A model generated the notes under the pieces. The model saw only the letters and a program-made list of their open reading frames with translations, searched no databases and was not told where the DNA came from. From contig NC_135502.1 in assembly GCF_052857255.1 (NCBI RefSeq), forward strand, positions 151,713,311-151,777,310: a stretch of 64,000 nucleotides of DNA, in the 5' to 3' direction. The stretch comes from Amblyomma americanum. Its lineage: Eukaryota > Arthropoda > Arachnida > Ixodida > Ixodidae. Shown piece by piece: positions 1-8,858 of the stretch (position 1 is the stretch's first letter; the number at the start of each line of letters is the position of its first letter). The position numbers and the translations under genes were made by a program.

Positions 1-1765
1 ACAAATTTAGGGACATTCTTTATGATCCTAAAAAAACTTGGCGCACCCTAAATGACCCATTGCGGCACACAAAAAATAGCATTCCCCAGGAATTTGCGTA
101 CGGCGATAAAGTGCTAAGCGGTAAATCCCTCGCTGAATTATTCAATCAGCAGTTCTTGTGCTTCGGCTCGTTTGACTCGGAAGTTAGCAACAACTTTACG
201 GACTATATTAACAACAGTTTGCAAAATACTATGTATCTTCGTCCTGTTACACCTACAGAAATAGCACACATTATTAGCAATTTAAAGAACAGCTCTTCTT
301 GTGGTTATGACGGTATTAAAGTAGCACCGATTAAAGCAGTCGCGGATTTATTATGCAATGTTCTTGGTGACATAACAAATATTGTGTCTTCTACAGGCAC
401 ATTTCCGGATAACATTAAAATTGCTAGGATCGTCGTCTTGCATAAACGTGGCGCAACTGATTGCATTACTAAATTTCGGCCGATATCCATACTTCCAGTT
501 TTTTCTAAAATTATTGAAAAAGCCTTAAATACCAGAATAAGTGGACACATGTAAAAACATAACCTTATATCCCCGAATCAGTATGGTTTTCAAAGGGGTA
601 AATCCACTGAATCTGCGTTACTTCAAATACGTGATAAAATTGTTGCCAATATAGAAAACCAACAATACACAATAGGCTTATTTTTAGACTTTAATAAAGC
701 ATTTGATTCAACTAAACATGACATATTTTTTTCCAAATTACCCTTTTATGGAATTAGAGGCATTGCTTTAGACTTATTGCGTAGCTATCTATCTCACCGT
801 TCCCGATTTGTGGAAATCAACAGCATAAAATCAGATTTAGCAGACATTAGGTACGGCGTTCCGCAGGGTTCTATTATAGGTCCTACGAATATCCTGCTTT
901 ATATCAATGATATCTTGGAAATACCAGAAACACCTGCTATTCTGTTATATGCCGATGATACAAACCATTTTTTCTCCTCTGATAACATCTCTACTCTAAT
1001 TCCTCTTATTAACAACTGGTTAGATTCATTTTCAGCATGGTTATCGGCTAATCAGTTCAGCCTAAATGTTAAAAAAACAAAGTATATTGTTTTACTCCTA
1101 TTAATAAGCCAGTTAATTTCGCATCTTTAATATTTGAATCTCAACCACTTGAAAGGGTTTCCCAGTACAAGTTCTTGGGTGTATTCTTCCATGAAAATCT
1201 ACGGTGGACGCATCACGTAAGTGCCATTAAACGTAGCATAGCACAATTAATTGGTATGCTCAATAAGCATTGCACGCTGTTACCTTTATAACTTAAACGT
1301 CAGGTATACTTTTTACTATTCATTCTAGATTACACTATAGTCTTACTTATCTGGGGCGTCACTTCTTGGGCTAATTTGGAAACTCTATTCCGAATGCAGA
1401 AAAACTGTCTTCGTATTATTCATAACCTCTCGATGTACGAACATACCTCTGAGTACTTTCACCAGGACAATATTTTGAGTGCCACCAATCTATATAAACA
1501 AAAGTTATCCGAAAAAGCATTTTTAGAATTCATAAGTAATCGTGATAACTTTTTTTCTATATATACTAATACCACAACTAACTACACCTTAAGAGCTAGA
1601 AACTTTATTAAGGTTAAAACTAGAACAAACTATGGCAATCAGCTTTAACAGTGGCATGTTCCTAATTTATTTAATAGTGAGCATGCTTTATTTGATATCA
1701 TGCAAGATTCCTCAACCATTTCAATATTCAAAAAGAAATCGAAACTATATTTTTTCAATAATTGA
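1..1765 (+). pseudogene. ORF2 remnant of A1: reverse transcriptase and C-terminal region, broken
   Basis: This was the reverse-transcriptase part of ORF2, which copies the element RNA at the target site. Readable pieces are 60-554 (NLKNSSSCGYDG, FRPISILP), 777-1130 (GVPQGSIIGP, LLYINDI, catalytic YADD at 948-959) and 1376-1648 (C-terminal LFRMQKNCLRIIH). A TAA at 552-554 (CACATGTAA where A2, A3 and others read CACATGCAA) ends the first piece, and further frameshifts separate the rest, including one near 1085. No start codon is visible because the 5' end lies outside the window. The catalytic box is intact, but the frame cannot give a working enzyme. The TAA is shared with A7 and A8. Confidence 0.9.
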
Positions 1766-1975
1766 CTTTTGGCCTTTCTGTATCTTTATTTCTTCATTTG
1801 CATTATTTATACCTATTAGGTTGCATTGACTTATTCTATGTATAATTGTGTCTATTGTATATATAAGTATGTATATGTGTGTATTATGTGTATACATTTT
1901 TTTGTGCACTGTTGTCTGCTGTGCTCGTGGCGCCAGGGGCCTAGTCAGGCGGGTATAGTCTCGCCTCTTGCTCCG

Positions 1976-2028
1976 GCGCCATGACAATTTTGTATTGTCA
2001 GAATTATAATAAACTTCAAACTTCAAAC
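1976..2028 (+). other. 3' UTR hairpin and repeat tail of A1
   Basis: A perfect 7-bp stem with a 5-nt loop (TGACAAT-TTTGT-ATTGTCA, 1982-2000) follows the second GGCGCC box (1975-1980) and precedes AATAAA and the CTTCAAA tail. CR1/L2-type reverse transcriptases are known to recognise structured 3' ends plus a short repeat tail, so this is the likely template-recognition site. That role is inferred from position and form. Confidence 0.75.
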
Positions 2029-4741
2029 ATCGCTCAGTGTGCCCCCCTGCCCAGTGCCAAAGAACGAAACCTGACTCGATTTAAAGCAGTGTGACATCAT
2101 TGTTGCAGCAGCTACCGATGTTACGCTGGGGGCAGTGAACAATGGTTGATTGGTTCCACACGTGCTGATGCCGTGTTGCTCGATGTTAATTGTTCTGAAG
2201 CCGTGTTGCTCGATGTTCCTTGTAGCGCCGTAACTCCAAGTATTACCGTAATTCAGCGTTTTCAGGTCGCTCTCTTAAATGCAGGTGTTCACTCGAGCAA
2301 TGCAGTCTGGTAGAACAAAGCCAAGAGCCTGAACCAAAAAGATGAAATGGTTCCTCAACATCACCTCGCTCAGGGTGCCACCATGGCTAGTTCCAAAGAA
2401 CGAAACATGACACTGATTTGATGCAGTGTGAAGTCAATGTTGCAGAAGCTGTCGATGTTACGCTGGGGGCCGTGAACAGTGGGGGATCGGTTCCACAGGT
2501 GTTGATGCCGTGTTGCTCGATGTTCCTTGTAGCGTCGTAAGTCTCGGTATTGCAGTAATTAAGCGTATTCAGGTCGCTGTCATAAATGCAGGTGTTCACT
2601 CGAGCAATGCAGCATGGTAGAACGAAGCCAAGAACCTGAACCAAAAAGACGAAAATGGTTCATCTACATCACATCGCTCAGTGTGTCCTCCTGCCCAGTG
2701 CCAAAGAACGAAACGTGACTCGATTTAAAGCAGTGTGACATCAATGTTGCAACAGCTACCGATGTTACGCTGGGGGTCGTGAACAGTGGTGGATCGGTTC
2801 CACAGGTGCTGATGCAGCGTTGCTTGAAGTTCCTTGTAGCGTCGTAACTCTCGGCATTACAAAAATTCAGCGTTTTCATGTCGCTTTCGTATATGCAGGC
2901 GTTCACTCGAGCAATGCAGCCTAGTAGAACGAAGCCAAGAACCTGAACCAAAAACAAGAAATTGTTCCTCATCATCGTCGCGCTCAGGGTGTCACCACGC
3001 CCAGTGTCAAAGAAAGAAACGTGACTCGATTTAAAGCAGTGTGACGTCAATGTTGCAGCAGCTGCCCATGTTACGCTGGTAGCCGTGAACAGTGGTGGAA
3101 CGGTTCTACAGGTGCTGATGCCGTGTTGCTCGATATTCCTTGTAGCATCGTAAGTCTCGGTTTTACAGTAATTCAGCGTTTTCAGGTCACTGTCGTAAAT
3201 GAAGGTGTTCACTCGAGCAATGCAGCCTGGTAGAACGAAGCAAAGAATCTGAATCAAAAAGACAAAAGGTTCCTCAACATCACCTCGCTCAGGGTGCCAC
3301 CATGCCCAGTTCCAAAGAACGAAACGTGACTTGATTTAAAGCAGTGTGACGTCAATTTTGCAGCAGCTACCAATGTTACGTTGGGGTCCGTGAACAGTGG
3401 TGGATCGGTTCCACAGGTGCTGAAGCCGTGTTGCTCGATGTTCCTTGTAGCGTCGTAACTCTCGGCATTACTGTAATGCAGCGTTTTCATGTCGCTTTCG
3501 TATATGCAGATGTTCACTCGAGCAATGCAGCCTAGTAGAACGAAGCCAAGAACCTGAACCAAAAAGACGAATTGGCGCCTCAACATCACCACGCTCAAGG
3601 TGTCACCATGCCCAGTGCCATAGAACGAAACGTGACTCGATTTAAAGCAGTGAGGCGTCAATGTTGCGGCAGCAGCCCATGTTACGCTTGTGGCGTTGAA
3701 AGGTGGTGGATCGGTTCCACAGGTGCAGATGCCGTGTTGCTCGATGTTCCTTGTAGCGTCGTAACTCTAGGTTTTACAACAATTCAGCAATTCCAGATCA
3801 CTGTCGTAAATGCAGTTGTTCACTCGAGCAATGCGCCTGGTAGAACGAAGCAAAGATCCTGAATTAAAAAGACAACTGGTTCCTCAACATCACCTCGCTC
3901 AGGGAGCCACCATGCGCAGTGCCAAAAAACAAAACGTGACACTGATTTAAAGCAGTGTGAAGTCAATGTTGCAGGCGCTGCGATGTTACGCTGGGGGCCG
4001 TGAACAATGGTGGATCGGTTAAACAAGTGCTGAAGACGTGTTGCTCGATGTTCCTTGTATCTTTGTGACTCTCGGCATTACAGTGATTCAGCGTTTTCAT
4101 GTCGCTTTCGTAAATGCAGGTGTTCAATCGAGCAATGCAGCCTGGTAGGACGAAGCCAAGAACCTGAACCAAAAAGACGAAAATGGTTCATCTACATTAC
4201 CTCGCTCAGTGTGCCCCCTGCCCAGTGCCAAAGAACGAAACGTGACTCGATTTAAAGCAGTGTGACATCAATGTTGCGGCAGCTACCGATTTTACGCTGG
4301 GGGCCGTAAACAGTGGTGGATCGGTTCCACAGGTGCTGATGCTGCGTTGCTTGAAGTTCCTGGTAGCGTCGTAACTCTCGGCATTACAAAAATTCAGCGT
4401 TTTCATGTTGCTTACGTATATGCAGGTGTTCATTCGACCAATGCAGCCTAGTAGAACGAAGCCAAGAACCTGAACCAAAAACACGAAATTGTTCCTCAAA
4501 ATCCCCCCGCTCAGGGTATCACCATGCCCAGTGCCAAAGAAAGAAACGTGACTCGATTTAAAGCAGTGTGACATCAATGTTGCAGCAGCTGCCCATGTTA
4601 CGCTGGTAGCCGTGAACAGTGGTGGATCGGTTCTACAGGTGCTGATGCCGTGTTGCTCGATATTCCTTGTAGCATCTTAAGTCTCGGTTTTACAGTAATT
4701 CAGCGTTTTCGGGTCACTGTCGTAAATGAAGGTGTTCACTT
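2029..4741 (+). repeat. Satellite array S1, ~305-bp monomers, about 9 units
   Basis: The landmark GCAGTG after GATTTAAA recurs at 2086, 2423, 2730, 3036, 3341, 3647, 3952, 4257 and 4563, giving spacings of 305-307 bp except the first (337). The long first monomer holds a 30-bp internal duplication (CCGTGTTGCTCGATG at 2171 and 2201). Monomers are diverged versions of one sequence in one orientation. Open frames of 100-200 codons occur on both strands, but monomer lengths are not consistently multiples of three and stops differ between units, so I treat the array as non-coding. Confidence 0.93.
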
Positions 4742-5045
4742 GAGGGCACGGCACCTGGACAATCGGCAACATGTCTAAGCCTCCGATCCTGCTGTTACAG
4801 GTCCTGCCGTGGATTGTTGCCGCAAGCATTTCCACCTGTGGAACGTATGAAACACCATATTTCTACGCGACCCATCACGACAGCGATATCAGCGATAACC
4901 TGTTCAAGGGGCGTCTTCCGTCGATGACAGTGACGTCACCAGTGGCTAGCCTACAAAAGGAACTGCGCGACGCCGGATCATTCAGAGGGCACGGCACCTG
5001 GACAATCGGCAACATGTCTAAGCCTCCGATCCTGCTGTTACAGGT
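4742..5045 (+). promoter_or_regulatory. Tandem 5' leader units of B1 (243-bp period)
   Basis: A stretch of about 61 bp starting GAGGGCACGGCACC at 4742 returns at 4985, a period of 243 bp or 81 codons. Each unit carries ATGTCTAAGCCTCCG and ends in CTGTTACAG followed by GT. A perfect CRE-like palindrome TGACGTCA lies at 4931-4938. Tandem 5' promoter units are known in some LINEs such as mouse L1, so an internal promoter is plausible. An open frame runs 4771-5097 and ends in TAA at 5095-5097, in the same frame as the ORF1 2A leader that follows. Confidence 0.6.
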
Positions 5046-5157
5046 TAGTTATTTGACTAATATTGGAAGTGTTAGGAGTGACAACCGCTTTCTGTAAGTT
5101 CTGCCGTGCCCTGGAAGATTGTTGAATGCTTTGACTGTTTTGAGTGACACTTGGTAT

Positions 5158-5208
5158 ATGTTATTGTCTTTGTTGGTTTCTGGTGATATTGAGGAAAACC
5201 CGGGGCCA
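5158..5208 (+). other. 2A-like ribosome-skipping motif in B1
   Basis: The codons at 5182-5208 read GDIEENPGP, which fits the 2A consensus D-(V/I)-E-x-N-P-G-P. Skipping would occur between the last G and P. The upstream peptide is only about 17 residues and strongly hydrophobic, as in element C. 2A-like sequences at ORF1 N-termini are established for some APE-type non-LTR elements, for example in sea urchin. Activity here is inferred. Confidence 0.85.
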
Positions 5209-5964
5209 AAGACTGCTGAAATGTTGCAGTATTTTCTAAAAAACCAGGCCACGTCGGATGCTAAAATAGATAAACTGAGAACAGAAATGACCGAACTTAA
5301 TGCAAATGCGATAGGATGACTGGATTTTTTGATATTATCGAAGAAATGAACAAACGAATGCAAACTTTAGAGACCCTTGTTCGTCAGCAGGCAGATAATT
5401 TGACTGAATACGAGAACAGGAGCAGAAGTAATAATCTTTTGGTTTTTGGTGTCAAAGAAGCAAAAGACGAATCAGATTCCGATCTCAGGGAAGCTGTGGT
5501 TCAGAAGATATTTAATGAAAAATTGGGCGTTCAGGCGAAAACTATAGACAGAATTCATCGTATAGGCAAGAAAAAAACTGGTAGCCATAGACCTGTCATT
5601 ATGCACTTTTTCGACTCTAGAGAAAGAGAGTTGGTATTTAAGAATTGCGGGAAGTTGAAAGGCGGCCCGATAAGTGTAAGCCCAAACTATGCGAAGGAAA
5701 CAGTAGCAGTACTAAAAAAACTGGAAAAGTAGTAAAGCAGAAAGAGATAACGGAACAAAGGTCAAACTGATACATGATAAACTTAAGATTAACAACACCA
5801 TTTACGCATGGGATCATGAACGACAAGAGCGTTGTCTGTACCGAACCCACCAAGATAAGATAGGACGACCCAAAGTTAACGATGAGTCTGCTGGTCATAG
5901 TTTGCTATCCCCGACCAAATCAACTGCAGATTCTGATGATCATAGCGATTGCTCGCAAATATAG
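5158..5964 (+). pseudogene. B1 ORF1: 2A leader, coiled coil, RRM-like RNA-binding protein, frameshifted
   Basis: I start ORF1 at the ATG at 5158, directly before a hydrophobic leader (MLLSLLVSGDIEENPGP). Ribosome skipping at the final G-P would release it. A coiled-coil-like stretch follows (to about 5400), then an RRM-like start NNLLVFGVKE (5430-5460) and IHRIGKKKTGSHRPVIMHFFD. This is the coiled coil/RRM/C-terminal layout of L1-type ORF1 proteins, which coat element RNA. Frame breaks lie near 5310 and in the A-run at about 5712-5719. The last part (KVKLIHDKLKINNTIYAWD onward) is open from 5728 to the TAG at 5962-5964. B2 is broken at the same two places, so the damage predates duplication, or these are true recoding points, which I think is less likely. 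Confidence 0.8.
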
Positions 5965-8745
5965 CTCAGAATTATTCTGTTAAACGCGCGCAGTGCAGCA
6001 AACAAAACAACTGATTTAGAACATTTGCTAATTTTCGAGAACCCTGACTTATTGTTAATAACCGAGACCTGGTTACATGAGGGAATTAGTAACGATAGCA
6101 TTTTCCCACCAGGCTACCATGTTTTTAGATGGGATAGATATTCTAAAGAAGGGGGGGTGGCTATTGTTATAAAAAGCACAGTATCTGCAGTCGCTCCTAA
6201 ATGCAGCCTTTCTGAAATTGTGTGGTGCAAGGTTTCTTGTGGTAACCTTGTACATTTAGTAGGTGTTGTGTACAGGCCGCCTTCTACATCTCCTGAATTT
6301 TTGGATGAATTGCTTTTGTTCCTTAACTCTCATGTAAATAAGAACACCAGACTAATAATGGCTGGCGACTTTAATTTGCCACATATTAATTGGGAAACTT
6401 TGTCAACAGGTAATGTAGAAATAAGCAGTGCGAATAAAGTAATGGAAATTATGTTTACTCATAACCTTAAGCAAATAGTAAAGGATTTTACAAGGGTTAC
6501 CTCGGGGTCCCAGTCATTGTTGGACTTTGTTTTCTTTCTTATGCACTAAAGTGGCAGAGCACACTATATCTGTCAAGCCGGAATTATCTGACCACAAGAT
6601 GATCTGTTTGATTGTGTGGTTGAACACACAAGTTCGCAAAAAATCGCATGTTTTAATACGGGTCAAAGATTACAGCCGGGCAGACGATACATCTATCTTA
6701 GACGTCTTAGAAGAAAACTTGAATCAGTTTGCAACTGCATCACACCATGAAAGTGTCGAGGAATTGTGCGAACGTTTTAAGGGCACACTAAAATATTGCA
6801 TTGATAGGTTTTTTCCCACTCGCTCAAAGAAATCGAAGCAGCTCAATCCTTGGATCACTAGAGAGATCATTCAGTTAAAGCGCAAGGTAAAAGGGCTACG
6901 AAAGCAAAAAAATAGAGCGACAGAACTTTCAAACATCAAAAAGAAGCTCAAAAGAGTGTTCTTAGATTCGAAAAAAACTTACTTCAATACAACACTGACT
7001 AATTTTCTCACAAGCTCTTCACAAAAGTTCTGGCGATATTTTTCAGCGAAAAAGAACGCAATCACACAGGTCATGGATGGGGACGATGAGGCGACTGATA
7101 AAAACGATATTGCAGATCTGTTTAATGATTTCTTCCAATCGGTCTTTAGTAGGGATGACAATGATATTGAGAGTGATCATACAACAATTTACCCGTTGCC
7201 ATACTCAATGCACGAGATTCGCATCAATAGGGAGGGCATCTGTGAGCAGCTGCTGTCTCTGGACCTGAAGAAATCGAGCGGTCGCGATGAAATACCGACG
7301 GAATTCCTTAAACGGTATGCTGAGTGGCTATCATATTATTTGCAAATTTTATTTGAAACGTCATTGCGGGATCATTACCTCGTGACTGGCGCAGCGCAAT
7401 AGTAGTTCCGGTATTTAAAGGCGGTTATCGATTTCTTCTAAAAAACTACAGGCCAGTTTCACTCACTTCCGTGTGTTGCAAGGTTTTTGAACACATAATA
7501 GCTAAACACTCCTTCATTTTTTGGAAATAAATGACCTATTGTGTCCATTTCAGCATGGTTTTCGGAGCGGCCTTTCGACAGTAACGCAGTTAATTGAAAC
7601 AGTGAACGACTTTTGCAAGGCTATAGATGGACGTCAGCAGGTAGATGTTGTCTGTGTAGACTTCTCGAAGGCTTTCGATAAAGTTCCGCATCATAAGCTT
7701 CTTTTTAAACTACGCAGATTAAGAATCGCTGAAAATATAGTACTATGGATTCAGGCCTATCTAAGTAACCGCTGTCAAGTCTTCAAAATAGAAAGTGCAG
7801 TATCGAATAGGCGTGAAGTTCTGTCGGGGGTGCCACAGGGCTCCGTTCTAGGTCCGCTTTTGTTTTTATTGTATATAAATGATATTTTTGCTATCGTCGA
7901 ATCGCCTGTCAGAATGAAACTTTTTGCCGATGATTGTTCAATTTACTCTCCTGTGGCTTCCCCGGCAGATGAGATGAACAAAAATAGGTGTCTTCAGTCG
8001 TTAAACTCGTGGTGCCTGAAATGGGGTATGGAAATAAACTACCAAAAATCTAATTACATGCACGTACCAAGGAAACAGAATGTTATGATGTTACGATACA
8101 ATATCGTGAAAATTCCTTAGATCAAGTAAAGTGTCTCAAGTACTTGGGAGTGACATTAACAAATAATCTTGACTGGCGCACCGATATTGAAAATGTCTAT
8201 TTAAAAGCCTACCAGAAGGTCTGTTTCCTGAGGAGGAAGTTGCCGAATGCGACTAGAGAAATTAAGTTGATTGCGTACAAGACGTTCGAGCGGCCAATCA
8301 TAGAGTACGCAAGTGCAGTGTGGAGTCCTCATCCAAAGGGTTTAAAACGGCAACTGGAAAGATTGCAAAGGATGTCAGCACGTTTTATATGCTCTAAATA
8401 CCACCGCACTGATTCAGTCACAGCAATGCTAAAAGAGTGTCAGTTAGAATCACTAGAAGTAAGAACAAAGCAGAAATTGAAACTTTTTTTCTGATAATGA
8501 ATGATAAAGTCAAAGTTAATAAACATCACTATGTTACACCTCCCCTGAAGCGTTGCCCTCGGAAAAATCACAGTAAGGTATTACAACCTATTATTACACG
8601 TACTGATGTCTATCGCTACTCCTTTTTTCCCGATGCTGTAGAAATTTGGAATCAACTACCAAGTGACGTTGTGGACCAAACAGATCTAGAAAAATTTGTG
8701 ATAGGTGTGAACGCGTTCCTAGAAGATTGCTGTGCAAATCTGTAA
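5965..8745 (+). pseudogene. B1 ORF2: endonuclease-reverse transcriptase, frameshifted
   Basis: The frame opens right after the ORF1 stop (TAG 5962-5964) and in the same frame: LRIILLNARSAANK, then the APE endonuclease motifs TETWLHEG, GVVYRPPS, GDFNLPHINW and, after a frameshift near 6545, SDHKMICL. Reverse-transcriptase motifs are LKKSSGRDEIP, NYRPVSLTSV, FQHGFR, VDFSKAFDKVPHHK, GVPQGSVLGPLLFLLYIND, FADDC and YLGVTL. The C-terminal region ends CCANL at a TAA (8743-8745). No ATG lies between the ORF1 stop and the endonuclease core. Breaks lie near 6545, near 7376 (4 bp shorter than B2), near 7520, near 8117 and near 8465. Confidence 0.88.
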
Positions 8746-8813
8746 TTCTGTGCATTTGAGTGTTTTCTTTTTTTAGCGAAGAGAATTGCACTTGTGTTTC
8801 CCTCCCTGTAATG

Positions 8814-8858
8814 ACCCTCAAGCAGAGGGTTAATAGTATGAATAAATAAATAAAAAAA
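8814..8858 (+). other. 3' UTR hairpin and AATAAA-type tail of B1
   Basis: A perfect 6-bp stem with a 5-nt loop (ACCCTC-AAGCA-GAGGGT, 8814-8830) stands just before the tail GAATAAATAAATAAAAAAA. By analogy with CR1/L2 elements it is a candidate recognition site for the element's own reverse transcriptase. B2 has an identical copy at 48378-48394. Confidence 0.7.

Larger units (their letters stand above)
1..2028 (+). mobile_element. Family A non-LTR retrotransposon, copy A1 (5' part outside window)
   Basis: The window opens inside the reverse-transcriptase half of a CR1/Jockey-type element. Its 3' end is complete: the 3' UTR carries paired GGCGCC boxes, a TGACAAT/ATTGTCA hairpin and a tail of CTTCAAA units that ends at about 2028, where satellite resumes with ATCGCTCAG. 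It is nearly identical by eye to A4 (27231-29258) and A6 (39554-41582), so it belongs to the end of a duplicated block and is not a separate insertion. Confidence 0.92.
4742..8858 (+). mobile_element. Family B non-LTR retrotransposon, copy B1, near full length
   Basis: This is a complete-looking APE-type element of about 4.1 kb: tandem 5' leader (4742-5045), ORF1 with a 2A-like start, ORF2 with endonuclease and reverse transcriptase, 3' hairpin and an AATAAATAAA tail. It sits in a satellite monomer. The left flank ends at GTTCACT and the right flank resumes at TGCAGCC, where uninterrupted monomers of the same subtype (for example 3198-3225) read GTTCACTCGAGCAATGCAGCC. There is thus no target-site duplication and about 6-7 bp are missing. 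Several frameshifts in both ORFs make this copy dead. B2 at 44297-48422 is its duplicate. Confidence 0.93.

Noticed and set aside
3225..3245. CENP-B-box-like stretch on the minus strand of the satellite (TTCGTTCTACCAGGC)
   Set aside because: It matches the first half of the core but not the CGGG part; too weak to call, although a centromeric role for the array is not excluded.
3600..3620. Perfect-looking translation-start context GCCACCATG in most satellite monomers
   Set aside because: The frames that follow are about 96 codons of satellite with no domain, and the ATG is lost in many monomers.
5044..5098. A 55-nt intron-like segment in the B leader (CAG-GTTAGT, CTAAT, CTTTCTGTAAG)
   Set aside because: Removing it would not join the leader to ORF1; the frame then stops within nine codons. 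Without transcripts it cannot be supported.
5300..5330. Possible programmed frameshift in ORF1 of family B
   Set aside because: Both copies break near here but with different sequences (GCGATAGGATG and GCGATATGATG), and no slippery heptamer is evident. Ancestral mutation is simpler, and the two copies are duplicates, not independent evidence.
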